A program made the translations under genes and the position numbers. The notes beneath the pieces are model-generated. The model searched no databases. It saw only the letters and a list, made by a program, of their open reading frames with translations, and was not told where the DNA came from. DNA of 54,510 bases from JAITWN01 sp964581365 (GTDB lineage: Bacteria; Pseudomonadota; Gammaproteobacteria; SZUA-140): the NCBI GenBank assembly GCA_964581365.1, contig CAZOOF010000006.1:1-54510 (forward strand). Reading direction: 5' to 3'. Below are positions 7,783 through 16,476 of the stretch, one piece after another. Position 1 is the stretch's first letter. Each line of letters opens with the position of its first letter.

Positions 7783-9180
7783 ATGAGAGCAATTCTCGTG
7801 CGACTCGCCCTGGTGCCAAACACACGATACTTCCGACAGCCGCTGCGTGGCCTCATCCCGGCGTTCGTTCTGATTGCGCTGTGTCCTGGCATCGGCAGTG
7901 CGGTGCAGGCGCACGACCTTGTCACCGTGGCCGAGGATCCGCCGATCGCCGGCGCCGGGGTGGAGCTGAGCCAGCCGGCGGAAGCAGTGAGCGCTGATGA
8001 CGATTCGACTGTCCCCGTGGCCGATGGCATGGCGGCAGAAGGTTCGCCCGCGGGCGGTGAGGTGATGCCTGGCGCGCCGCAGGACGCGCAGGCACCCGAT
8101 GTCCTCGTGGTTCCAGAGGGCGCCGCTGCTCGGGACAGTGATCAGGACGATGAGGGCAGCGAGGCGGGCAGCTCCCCGGGCGCAGATCCGGCAGCTGATC
8201 CTGCGCTCAGTCCCGAGGTTGAAGCGGGTTCCACGGCGGATCCCGCTGCCGGATCGTCGGCCGCTCCCGCGTCGGATGGAGACATCGTTGACCCGGAGGA
8301 GGGGGAGGCCGATGGCGTCGTCATCCAGGCGCTGGAAAGCGGACAGGAGACGCTGGCCCGCACCGTGGTCAACCTGTCGCGCGCGATGGATCGCATGCTG
8401 GGCGCGCGCGAGGTCTATCCCGACGAGCTGTACGATTCGATTCTGCGGGTCCGCTTAATCCAGCGCCTGGACGATTCCGGAGGCAGCAGGCTGGAGCCGC
8501 GCGTCAGTGGACGGCTCAGCCTCCCGGGCGCGGAGCAGCGCTGGAGCCTTATCTTTTTCAGCGATGACTATGAGGATCCGCTTGATCGTGAGCGCGGCAC
8601 CGATCGCGAATTGGACGAACGAACCCGCGGCTCGGTCGCGTTGCGCTATCTCAAGCCGCTGCGCGACAACGCGAAGACCTCACTTTCGATCGGCCTGCGC
8701 ACCGGACCCATAGACACCATACTGCGCGGCCGCTTGTGGTATGAGTTGCGTGCCCGCAAGCTGGCAATTCGTCCCGAGACGACGCTGTTCTGGTACGACG
8801 AGCGCGGTCTGGGCGCTTCGACCTGGCTGCGCCTGGAGTACCCGCTGTCCGGATTGAAGCTCTTGCGCAGCGAAAGCGGTGCCACCTGGTTCCGCCGGGA
8901 TGAGCGTTTCTACTACGACCAGATATTTTCATTGCTGCAGCCGATCAGCAAACGGCGGGGCCTGCTCTGGCAGATCGGCATGCAGGCCGAGAGCAGACCC
9001 AATGCCCATGTCACCAATTACTATGCCCAGGTCAGGTATCGGAACCTGATTCATCGGGACTGGCTGGTGTTCGAATTGCGGCCGCAGCTCATTCGCGAGC
9101 GCGAGAACGATTTCCATCTGGAACGGCGCATCTACGTTGGCTTCGAGCTGATGTTCGGTGACCCCTTCCGTCTTCGCTGA
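7783..9180 (+). CDS. Putative outer-membrane protein with acidic linker
   Basis: No recognised family. The 465-residue protein begins with a long basic-then-hydrophobic export signal (hydrophobic stretch LIPAFVLIALCP, cleavage likely after VQA near 42). Residues about 45-200 form a low-complexity, Asp/Glu/Ala/Pro/Gly-rich linker. A folded part of roughly 265 residues follows, with alternating polar and aromatic residues (SGRLSLPG, RWSLIFFSDDYED, RLWYELRARKL, FELMFGDPF) typical of antiparallel strands of an outer-membrane barrel. The start at 7783 has GGAG seven bases upstream; the ATG at 7780 is four bases from it. It is a single gene, and its role cannot be inferred from neighbours. Confidence 0.6.
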   Translation: MRAILVRLALVPNTRYFRQPLRGLIPAFVLIALCPGIGSAVQAHDLVTVAEDPPIAGAGVELSQPAEAVSADDDSTVPVADGMAAEGSPAGGEVMPGAPQDAQAPDVLVVPEGAAARDSDQDDEGSEAGSSPGADPAADPALSPEVEAGSTADPAAGSSAAPASDGDIVDPEEGEADGVVIQALESGQETLARTVVNLSRAMDRMLGAREVYPDELYDSILRVRLIQRLDDSGGSRLEPRVSGRLSLPGAEQRWSLIFFSDDYEDPLDRERGTDRELDERTRGSVALRYLKPLRDNAKTSLSIGLRTGPIDTILRGRLWYELRARKLAIRPETTLFWYDERGLGASTWLRLEYPLSGLKLLRSESGATWFRRDERFYYDQIFSLLQPISKRRGLLWQIGMQAESRPNAHVTNYYAQVRYRNLIHRDWLVFELRPQLIRERENDFHLERRIYVGFELMFGDPFRLR

Positions 9181-9261
9181 AGCCCGCTGCCTCTGACCGG
9201 TGGTGCATGCCCATGACAATTGTCAGGGCGAGCATGGCCGCGCGCGTGCTAGCTTCGGGCG

Positions 9262-10992
9262 ATGTCATCCGAGCAAACACCCAATGCCGGCTGCCTGCGC
9301 GGCTGCGCGCTTCGGGGGCTGCTGCTGGCGGGACTCCTGGCAGGGCCGGCAATCGCGGTCGCTTTCGACGATTTCGGCGCACCCGGGTATTTTCGGGAAG
9401 CGTCGCCAGGAATCCCGGGCGAGGCGACGGCGCTCGCCTTGCAGCTCGACGGCAGCGCGCTGGTTGGAACCAGTGCCGGCATGCTGCTGCGGTACCAGTC
9501 TGATGGAGCGCTGGACGAAGCGTTCGCCGTGCCCGCATCGGAGTCCGGCGATCGCCAGGTCATCGGTGCGGCGGTGCTTCCCGATGGAAAGCTCGTCGTT
9601 GCGCTGAGCGGCGGTGATTCCTACCGACTGTTGCGCTTGCAGGCCGATGGCAGCCTCGATGAGGGATTCTCCGGGGCGGGGCCGGTGATGCAGCATGCCC
9701 TCCGCATCGATGCGCTCGCAATTCTGGCCGACGGTGCCATGATCGTCAGCGGTCAGGAACGTGTGCCACTGGACGATGGTAGCGAAAGCTGGGATTACAT
9801 CGTCGTCCGGCACCGCTCCGACGGGCGTATCGACGACTCCTTCGGGGACGGCGGTGTTTTCCGCCTGAATCTGGATAATCGTCAGGCGTCGGCTGTATTG
9901 GTGGCTCCGCAGCCCGATGGCGGCGCCGCCATCGCCTCGGCCGTGCGTAATGCAGGTGACCTGTCTTCCGACTTTCTGGTGGCGCGCGTGAGCGCCGACG
10001 GCGTGCTCGACGCCAGCTTCAACGGGGATCTCGGCGCATTGCGTTTGGGCGCCGAGGACGTCGATGAGCGTTCCGCCGCAGTGCTGATCCAGCCCGACGG
10101 CGCCCTTGTCATCGCCGGTACCCGAACCGATGCAACCTCCGGCGCCAGCGCCGCGGTGCTGCTGCGCCTGGGCGTCGACGGTGCGCCTGATCGGGGCTTC
10201 GGCCCTTCCGGGGTGCTGCGCCTGACGCAAAGCGGCGGAACTTCCTGCAGCGCTGCCCATGCGTTGGCGCAGTTGCCTGATCAGACGCTCCTGGTGGCGG
10301 GTTCGATACAGCCGGAATGCGGCGCTGACGCGGATTTTCTGCTGTCTGCTGTGACCTCCGATGGCCGTATCCACGCAGAGCGGACAGTCGATCTGGGAGG
10401 AGACGAGGCGGTACGCGCGATGGTTGTGCAGCCGAACGGAGGCGTTCTGCTGGCGGGTGGGCGGGCCGATACCGTGAGGCTGGTTCGCTTTGCGCTCGGC
10501 GATCCGCCGCCACTATGGGATCTCGAGCCGGACACATTCCATTTCGGCAACGTGAATGGTGCCAAGGGAGCGGGAGTGCTGGTATCGGAATTTCGCGCGC
10601 TGGAGGAATTCGACCCGGGTATCCAGGTGCCGCTGCGCGTTTCGGGGGGAGAATATGCCTTGAACGGGTCCAGCGAATATACGAATGCTCCTGGCTGGGT
10701 GCGACTCGGCGATGAAATCAGTGTCAGGCACGTGGCGAATGAACGCCCGCAGGAGTCTGAGACCACACAGCTGATCGTGGGCGGCATACAGGCACCCAAC
10801 AACCTGGCGCTCGTGCTCGGGCCGGTGGCGGTGCTGGAGTTCACCAGTGTCACTGGCACCATACCCGACGATGCCGGCGGGAAAGGGGCGCTGGGGCCAC
10901 TGATGCTGGCGCTGCTGGGGATGCTCGCGCAGCTGCTCCGGGTGCGTCATGGGCGGCACGGAATCGGTGGCCGCAGATCGCAATGGGCGTGA
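9262..10992 (+). CDS. Delta-60-repeat (beta-propeller) secreted protein with sorting-like tail
   Basis: 576 residues. An export signal (LRGLLLAGLLAGPAIA) ends near 33. At least five delta-60-type repeats follow (DGSLDEGF, DGRIDDSFGDGG, DGVLDASF, DGAPDRGFGPSG), the signature of DUF5122 beta-propellers. A second domain (about 415-530) has no obvious relative. The C-terminus is GGKGALGP, a hydrophobic helix and a basic end (RVRHGRHG), resembling GlyGly-CTERM tails that are processed by rhombosortase and passed to type II secretion; neither partner is in the window. The gene overlaps the next one by 44 bp in another frame. Function unknown. Confidence 0.7.
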   Translation: MSSEQTPNAGCLRGCALRGLLLAGLLAGPAIAVAFDDFGAPGYFREASPGIPGEATALALQLDGSALVGTSAGMLLRYQSDGALDEAFAVPASESGDRQVIGAAVLPDGKLVVALSGGDSYRLLRLQADGSLDEGFSGAGPVMQHALRIDALAILADGAMIVSGQERVPLDDGSESWDYIVVRHRSDGRIDDSFGDGGVFRLNLDNRQASAVLVAPQPDGGAAIASAVRNAGDLSSDFLVARVSADGVLDASFNGDLGALRLGAEDVDERSAAVLIQPDGALVIAGTRTDATSGASAAVLLRLGVDGAPDRGFGPSGVLRLTQSGGTSCSAAHALAQLPDQTLLVAGSIQPECGADADFLLSAVTSDGRIHAERTVDLGGDEAVRAMVVQPNGGVLLAGGRADTVRLVRFALGDPPPLWDLEPDTFHFGNVNGAKGAGVLVSEFRALEEFDPGIQVPLRVSGGEYALNGSSEYTNAPGWVRLGDEISVRHVANERPQESETTQLIVGGIQAPNNLALVLGPVAVLEFTSVTGTIPDDAGGKGALGPLMLALLGMLAQLLRVRHGRHGIGGRRSQWA

Positions 10993-11779
10993 GCCGCAGC
11001 GTGTTCATCCGCAGCTGCGGCTGGGAACTTCCGGTTATGACTACCCGCACTGGCGCGGCTCGTTCTATCCCGAGGAACTGCCGCGGACGCAATGGTTTTC
11101 CCACTATGCACGGGTCTTCGACAGTCTGGAGATCAACAGCAGCTTTTATCGTCTGCCCCCGCCAGAGGTGTTCGCAGCGTGGCGAAAGCGGGCGCCGCGG
11201 GATTTCGTGTATGCCGTAAAGTTCAGCCGGTACGGCAGCCACCTCAAGCGTCTGCGCGATCCTGGCCGCACCACCCGGTATTACTACTCCGCAGTGCGTC
11301 GGCTCGGCAAGCGGCTCGGGCCGACACTGTTGCAGCTGCCGCCACGCTGGGGCGCGGATGCTCCGCGGCTGGATGCGTTTCTCAGCGCTGCGCCCCCGAG
11401 CCTGCGCTGGGCGGTCGAGTTCCGGGATCCAGACTGGCTGCGTGACGAAGTCCTCGAGATTTTGAAGATGCATGGAGCCGCTCTGTGCATTCATGATCTG
11501 CTGCCGGAGCATCCGCGCGAGCTGACCGCCGACTGGACCTATCTCCGTTATCATGGACGGCATTACGCAGGCAGCTATCAAAGCAGCTTCCTTCGCGCAG
11601 AGGCGCTGCGGATCGCCGCGCTGCTCGAGCGCGGATGCGCAGTCTATGCCTACTTCAACAATGATGCCGAGGGCTGGGCGGTCCGTAACGCGCTCGACCT
11701 GCGCCGTCTCATCGCCGCTGAAATGAACCTTGGGGCTCAGACTACAGCCGCAGGAAGATGGAAAACAGATGCTGATTGA
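10949..11779 (+). CDS. DUF72 family protein
   Basis: 276 residues, the usual length of the DUF72 (YecE) TIM-barrel-like family. Visible signatures are LGTSGYDYPHWRGSFYP at about 24-40, LEINSSFYRLPP near 60, AVKFSRYGSHLKRL near 88, AVEFRDPDW near 152, and the C-terminal AYFNNDAEGWAVRNA. The biochemical role of the family is not established. The start ATG at 10949 lies inside the 3' end of the delta-60-repeat gene; a shorter start at a GTG (10967) would still overlap. Its 3' end overlaps the convergent PagL-like gene by 38 bp. Confidence 0.88.
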   Translation: MGGTESVAADRNGREPQRVHPQLRLGTSGYDYPHWRGSFYPEELPRTQWFSHYARVFDSLEINSSFYRLPPPEVFAAWRKRAPRDFVYAVKFSRYGSHLKRLRDPGRTTRYYYSAVRRLGKRLGPTLLQLPPRWGADAPRLDAFLSAAPPSLRWAVEFRDPDWLRDEVLEILKMHGAALCIHDLLPEHPRELTADWTYLRYHGRHYAGSYQSSFLRAEALRIAALLERGCAVYAYFNNDAEGWAVRNALDLRRLIAAEMNLGAQTTAAGRWKTDAD

Positions 11780-12272
11780 GTCCCGGGTTGGGATCGGCGA
11801 GCCGAGCGTTGGACATGTGCTGGAAGCGGTATCCGATGCGGAAATCCCCGAGCTGCAGCAATACACCGGCATGACTGGTGAACTGCAGAGCCTGTCCGAA
11901 ATCGCGCGAAAATTCATGCCGGGAGAGAAGGGTGGGGGCAACGCCGAGTTCGATCGACAGGGGGAGCTTGTCGCGTGCCAGTATCAGCACGGCGCCAACC
12001 GCGCCGATTGCCGCATGCGTGTCTCTTTCTTCCAGGCGCCCCAGGGACAAGTCGGCTGCGGCCAGTGCGCGCCATTCTTCGCCGAGATCGAAGCTGGTCG
12101 CCAATGGCAGTCGCAGCACGAACTCCGCCTGGCGGAACCCATCAGTGCCCGAACTGGCGCCGAAGCCGGCGCGGACACCGGCGACAGGCGCATGGGATGC
12201 CGCGTCCGCGATGCTGCAGAACATCGTCAGAGCGAAGGCAAGCGCGGGACGGGATCGGAGCAGGGGGCGCAA
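11742..12272 (-). CDS. PagL-like lipid A 3-O-deacylase (acyloxyacyl hydrolase family)
   Basis: Outer-membrane barrel enzyme family that removes the 3-O acyl chain of lipid A. From a TTG at 12272 the protein has 176 residues, close to the ~170 of PagL, and starts with a basic and hydrophobic signal peptide ending ADA (near 25). The C-terminal motif RFQHMSNARLADPNPG holds the catalytic His152 and Ser154. The position 12 residues after the Ser, Glu in characterised PagL, is Asn here (GLNQ). The frame stays open to 12530, but that longer N-terminus is Arg/His-rich and implausible; the start remains uncertain. It converges on the DUF72 gene with a 38-bp overlap. Confidence 0.72.
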   Translation of the reverse strand: MRPLLRSRPALAFALTMFCSIADAASHAPVAGVRAGFGASSGTDGFRQAEFVLRLPLATSFDLGEEWRALAAADLSLGRLEERDTHAAIGAVGAVLILARDKLPLSIELGVAPTLLSRHEFSRDFGQALQFTSHAGVLLQLGDFRIGYRFQHMSNARLADPNPGLNQHLFSIFLRL

Positions 12273-12528
12273 GGCTTCGATTGCTCTATGCAGGGAAACC
12301 CAGAGGTTAGCTGGCGCGAAGGGTGCCCGCAAGACAGGGAAGCCCCGATGATGAAAGCGGGCGCCGGCCCGCTGGCTGGGGCAGCGGCGTGCCGCTGGCC
12401 GGCTGCGCATGTGGCAAGTGGCTGATTTCCAGGCTGCAGAGCGTTGCGCGAGCGCGTGCAGGTTTTCTTCCGGTGAGTGCCTGCGCGATACTGTCGGATT
12501 CGCGCAGATGTGCGCAAAGGATATTCTC

Positions 12529-14946
12529 ATGACAGAACACCATCGAATCGTGCCGGGTCCACTGCATCCGGATCAGCTGCGCCGCCGGGTCGATCCTGCT
12601 GAGTTCTCCTTCCGCACTACCGCAGAACTGGAGGAGACCGGCACGATCATCGGTCAGACGCGCGCCCTGGAGGCTCTGCACTTTGGCGTCGCGATTCGGC
12701 GTCACGGGTACAACATCTTTGCGCTGGGCCCTCCGGGTATCGGCAAACATACTCTGGTGCGGCATGTTCTGGAGCAGGAAGCGGCCTCCAGAGGCACGCC
12801 GAGCGACTGGTGCTATGTATTCAATTTCGAATCTCCCGATAAACCGCGCGCTCTGCGACTGCCTGCCGGACGCGGGCGGCAGTTCCGCGACGATGCCGAA
12901 GGTCTCCTCTCCGACCTACGATCGGTTCTGTCAGCGGCATTCGCCAACGAAGACTATCAGGCGCGTCTCGATGGCCTGCGGCGCGATCTCGAGCGCCGCC
13001 GCGAAGAGGCCTTTGCCGGATTGCGCCGCGATGCCGAGCAGGCGGGGCTGGCGATGGTTCATATGCCGGTGGGCATCGTATTCGCGCCGATGAAAGGCGG
13101 TGAGATCCTGGAGCCGGCCGAATTCGAGCAGCTGTCCCCCGAGGAGCGCGCCAGGATAGAGCGATCCACCGAAGAAATGCAGGAACGGCTGGCGGCCATC
13201 GCCCGACAGATGCCGCAGTGGCAGCGCGACACCGAAGAGCGGCTGAAGGCGCTCAATCGCGAGGTCGCCGATACCGCGATCGCCGGGCCGATCGATGAGC
13301 TGATTTCACGCTACCATGATGTCGATCGGGTGCCGGAGCATCTCGAGGCCCTGCGCCGCGATGTGGTCGACAATGTCGAGCAGATCGTAGTCAGAGACGG
13401 GCACGGAAATGTGTCTCTGGCCGATGAGGATGGGCTCGATCGCTACAGGGTGAATCTGTTCGTTGACCACTCCGATGCCCAAGGCCTGCCGATAGTTTAC
13501 GAAGATGCGCCGACCTATCCCAACCTGATCGGACGCATCGAGCATCGCGTTCGCATGGCGGCACTGCTCACCGACTTCACGCTGATAAAGTCCGGCGCCC
13601 TGCATCGCGCCAACGGCGGTTATCTGATCATCGATGCACGCAAGATTCTGTCGGAGCCGTTCGTCTGGGATGCGCTGAAGCGGGCTCTGTTCTCCGGCGA
13701 GGTGCGTATCCAGGCGCTCGGCCAGATGTATGCCTATGCCAGCACGGTTTCTCTCGATCCCGAGCCGATACCGCTGGACGTGAAGGTCATTCTGCTCGGC
13801 AATCGCCTGCTCTATTACCTGTTGCACGAGTACGATCCCGACTTCGCCGAGCTTTTCAAGGTACAGGCCGAGTTCGACGAGGAAGTGGTTCATAACGCGG
13901 AGAACCAGCATCTCTATGCCCGCCTGATCGCCGGCATGTCGCGACGGGAACAGCTGCTGCCGTTCGATCGTGCCGCCGTGGCGCGGATCATCGAAGAGGC
14001 GGCGCGCCAGGCGGCGGATTCCGAGCGGCTCGGCACCCATCTGCTCAGCCTGCGCAATCTGCTGTGTGAAGCGGATCACTGGGCGCGCACCGACGGTTCG
14101 GAAGTGGTGGGCGCCGCGCACATCGAGCAGGCGGTCCTGCGGCAGATCCGCCGCGCTGACCGGCTGAGACAGCGAACCTACGAGGAAATCGGCCGAGGCA
14201 CCCTGGTGGTGGATACCGAGGGCGCGGCGGTGGGGCAGATCAACGGCATTTCGGTGATCGAGCTTGGCGGCTTCGCTTTCGGCCAGCCTTCGCGCATCAC
14301 CGCCACGGTACGCGTCGGCGAGGGAGAGCTGATCGACATCGAGCGGGAAGTCGAAACCGGAGGTTCACTGCACTCGAAGGGTGTGCTGATTCTGGGCGCC
14401 TGCCTCGGCTCGCGCTATCTTCCGGATCGCCCGCTCTCGATCAATGCCAGCCTGGTATTCGAGCAGTCCTATGTGCAGATCGACGGCGACAGTGCTTCGA
14501 TGGCTGAACTGCTGGCCTTGCTGTCCGCGCTGGCCCGCATTCCGATGCGTCAGGACATCGGCGTGACCGGATCGATCGATCAGCTTGGCCGGGCCCAGGC
14601 CATCGGCGCGGTCAACGAGAAGATCGAGGGCTTCTTTGACGTCTGCAACGCTCGCGGCCTGAACGGCCGCCAGGGTGTGATCATCCCCGAGGCGAACGTC
14701 AAGCATCTCATGCTGCGCGCGGACGTGGTGGAGGCGGTGGCGGCGGGCAGGTTTCAGGTCTGGGCCGTCACGCACGTGGATCAGGCGGTAGAGCTGTTGG
14801 CCGGCATGCCGGCCGGCACCGCTGATGCCACCGGTCGCTTTCCGCGCGGCAGCTTTAATTCACGCGTGCGCGCCCGGCTCGAGGAGTTCGCCAACATCCG
14901 TCACGAGTTCGAAAAGCCGGCCGGTCCGGAGGATGAGCGGGACTGA
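12529..14946 (+). CDS. Lon-family ATP-dependent protease (COG1067 type)
   Basis: Soluble AAA+ protease of 805 residues, the usual length of the Lon-related COG1067 group (AAA_32 domain). Walker A GPPGIGKH is at 67-74. A long helical insertion (about 130-270, rich in Glu/Arg) follows. The S16 protease domain carries Ser655 (DGDSAS) and Lys698 (NEKIEGF), a separation of 43 residues, as in Escherichia coli Lon (Ser679/Lys722). No N-terminal LAN substrate-binding domain is present. Start: ATG 12529 has AAGGA seven bases upstream; codons from 12409 are in frame but lack a site. It is divergent from the PagL-like gene and convergent with fetB. Confidence 0.93.
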   Translation: MTEHHRIVPGPLHPDQLRRRVDPAEFSFRTTAELEETGTIIGQTRALEALHFGVAIRRHGYNIFALGPPGIGKHTLVRHVLEQEAASRGTPSDWCYVFNFESPDKPRALRLPAGRGRQFRDDAEGLLSDLRSVLSAAFANEDYQARLDGLRRDLERRREEAFAGLRRDAEQAGLAMVHMPVGIVFAPMKGGEILEPAEFEQLSPEERARIERSTEEMQERLAAIARQMPQWQRDTEERLKALNREVADTAIAGPIDELISRYHDVDRVPEHLEALRRDVVDNVEQIVVRDGHGNVSLADEDGLDRYRVNLFVDHSDAQGLPIVYEDAPTYPNLIGRIEHRVRMAALLTDFTLIKSGALHRANGGYLIIDARKILSEPFVWDALKRALFSGEVRIQALGQMYAYASTVSLDPEPIPLDVKVILLGNRLLYYLLHEYDPDFAELFKVQAEFDEEVVHNAENQHLYARLIAGMSRREQLLPFDRAAVARIIEEAARQAADSERLGTHLLSLRNLLCEADHWARTDGSEVVGAAHIEQAVLRQIRRADRLRQRTYEEIGRGTLVVDTEGAAVGQINGISVIELGGFAFGQPSRITATVRVGEGELIDIEREVETGGSLHSKGVLILGACLGSRYLPDRPLSINASLVFEQSYVQIDGDSASMAELLALLSALARIPMRQDIGVTGSIDQLGRAQAIGAVNEKIEGFFDVCNARGLNGRQGVIIPEANVKHLMLRADVVEAVAAGRFQVWAVTHVDQAVELLAGMPAGTADATGRFPRGSFNSRVRARLEEFANIRHEFEKPAGPEDERD

Positions 14947-14965
14947 TGCGGATCAGCCGGCGCCG

Positions 14966-15763
14966 CTATCGTTGCCGCAAACGTTCCAGTCTCAGCCTGT
15001 GCCGTCCATCGAAGAGGCGACGGGCGCCGAGCCAGATGGCTGCAAAGGTGCCGAAACCGGTTCCCGCCGTGACCAGAAACATGATCAGGATCTGGTATTT
15101 CACCGCCTCGAGCGGCGGCGCGCCGGCAAGAATCTGTCCGGTCATCATGCCTGGCAGGCTGACGATGCCAGCGACCGCCATGGCGTTGATACTCGGCATC
15201 ATGCCGCTGCGCATCGCCAGGCGGCGAATGTCGGTAACGGCTTCGGCGGCGCTGGCGCCCAGCATCAGGCGCTGTTCGATGATATGGCGGCGATCCCACG
15301 CATTCTGCGTCAGTCGATCGAGCGCCAGCGCGATGCCGGTCAGCGTATTGCCGAGCACCATGCCCAGCAGCGGAATCGCATACTGAGGGGTGTACCAGGG
15401 GTCGGGACCGATCACCAGCACCAGGGTGTATATCGTCAGGGTGAAGGACGATACGAACATGGACAGGGTGCCGAGTCCGAAGCCCCACCAGCCTGCGAAG
15501 CGGCGTTCCTGCCGTCTCATCGCCTCGTGTCCAGCGGTGAACAGCATGATCAGGCCGATGAGGAAGACCCAGCCGAGATGGGCGTGCTCGAAGATCGCCG
15601 CGAGTACGAATCCCACCAGCAGGAGCTGAACCACGGTGCGGGCGGCGGCAATGCCGAGTTCGCGGCCGACGCCCAGATGCATGCGCCAGGACAGCGCGCC
15701 GAGCAGAAGAATCAGCAGGGCCGCGATCGAGAGATCGAACGCGGACAGCGAGATGAGCGTCAT
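14966..15763 (-). CDS. fetB: FetB-like ABC permease (UPF0014)
   Basis: Inner-membrane permease of 265 residues with about seven hydrophobic segments. Family signatures include WGFGLGTLSMFVSSFTL, GMVLGNTLTGIALALDRL (about 118-135), and the C-terminal SLPGMMTGQILAGA. In Escherichia coli FetAB exports iron and helps resist oxidative stress. The ATG at 15763 overlaps the end of fetA by four bases, so the two are coupled. A second, decayed fetA lies 2.8 kb away but has no fetB next to it. Confidence 0.88.
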   Translation of the reverse strand: MTLISLSAFDLSIAALLILLLGALSWRMHLGVGRELGIAAARTVVQLLLVGFVLAAIFEHAHLGWVFLIGLIMLFTAGHEAMRRQERRFAGWWGFGLGTLSMFVSSFTLTIYTLVLVIGPDPWYTPQYAIPLLGMVLGNTLTGIALALDRLTQNAWDRRHIIEQRLMLGASAAEAVTDIRRLAMRSGMMPSINAMAVAGIVSLPGMMTGQILAGAPPLEAVKYQILIMFLVTAGTGFGTFAAIWLGARRLFDGRHRLRLERLRQR

Positions 15764-16362
15764 GCATCCTCCAGCGGCGTGGCGACGAGGATGCGATCCT
15801 GCAGCCGCAGCATGCGCGTTGCCACCCGCGCCCTCTGTCCGGCATCGTGACTCACCCAGATCACCGCTGCGCCGTGCTCTTGCCGATAGCGGGTGAGCAG
15901 GTCTTCAACCCTGCTTCTCGAATCCTCATCCAGGTTGGCCGTGGGCTCGTCGAGGAGGAGGGCATGCGGCTTGCGATCCAGGGCACGGAGCAGAGCGAGC
16001 CGCTGACGCTCGCCGGTCGACAGCCGATCAACCGCCCAGGCCCCGGATTCGGCCGGCAGGCCCAGCGCCTCCGCCGCGGCTGCGTCGAAGCGGGTGAAAT
16101 GGGCGCCCACGGTCGACTCCCACCATAGGGGATCGGCAGGCAGCAGCTGCACGGCCCGCCGCCATTCGGGACCGGTCATGTGATGCGCGGGTGTGCCGTT
16201 CAGGCGCATTTCCCCTTCGTGGGGGTCCAGATCCGCGATTGCTCGGAGCAGGCGCGTCTTGCCGCTTCCGGAAGGACCATGGATGGCAACGCACTCGCCG
16301 GCAGCGATGCGCAGCGAGACGGGCCCGACGAGGGCAGTGCGCAGAGCGATCAGTTCAAGCAT
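15760..16362 (-). CDS. fetA: FetA-like ABC ATP-binding protein
   Basis: ATPase partner of FetB, 200 residues, compact like other FetA proteins. Walker A GPSGSGKT is at about 29-36, signature LSTGERQRLALLRAL near 113, Walker B LLLDEPTANLDE near 136 and switch His in WVSHDAGQ near 171. All catalytic motifs are intact. About 400 bp of this gene (15868-16270) recur, without indels, at 18638-19040 in the same orientation as a broken copy. Start ATG at 16362; the gene is divergent from the zinc-ribbon gene at 16477. Confidence 0.88.
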   Translation of the reverse strand: MLELIALRTALVGPVSLRIAAGECVAIHGPSGSGKTRLLRAIADLDPHEGEMRLNGTPAHHMTGPEWRRAVQLLPADPLWWESTVGAHFTRFDAAAAEALGLPAESGAWAVDRLSTGERQRLALLRALDRKPHALLLDEPTANLDEDSRSRVEDLLTRYRQEHGAAVIWVSHDAGQRARVATRMLRLQDRILVATPLEDA

Positions 16363-16409
16363 GAGGTTTCCTGCATCGGGTCAGCCATTCGGGAAACGGC
16401 CGGTCCGGA

Positions 16410-16439
16410 TTGGAATCGTCGTCTTTTGCGGGCTACTAT
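16410..16439 (+). promoter_or_regulatory. Candidate sigma70 promoter of the zinc-ribbon gene
   Basis: A -35 box TTGGAA (16410-16415) and a -10 box TACTAT (16434-16439) are separated by 18 bp; each matches consensus at four of six positions. Transcription would start near 16446, about 31 bases before the ATG at 16477. Confidence 0.4.
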
Positions 16440-16476
16440 CGCAGCGGACATTGTACATGCAAGGATCCCATCCCAC

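Noticed and set aside
7554..8030. 158-codon minus-strand frame upstream of the EamA gene
   Set aside because: Ser/Arg/Thr-rich, antisense to the signal peptide of the plus-strand gene at 7783, and without a ribosome-binding site. It was considered as the gene ended by the terminator at 7517-7551, but the support is too weak.
9265..10374. 369-codon minus-strand frame across the delta-60-repeat gene
   Set aside because: The plus-strand product has an export signal and several recognisable repeats; the antisense product has none.
12273..12530. N-terminal extension of the PagL-like protein to 12530
   Set aside because: The added residues are Arg/His/Ser-rich and would bury the signal peptide; the length from the TTG at 12272 matches the family.
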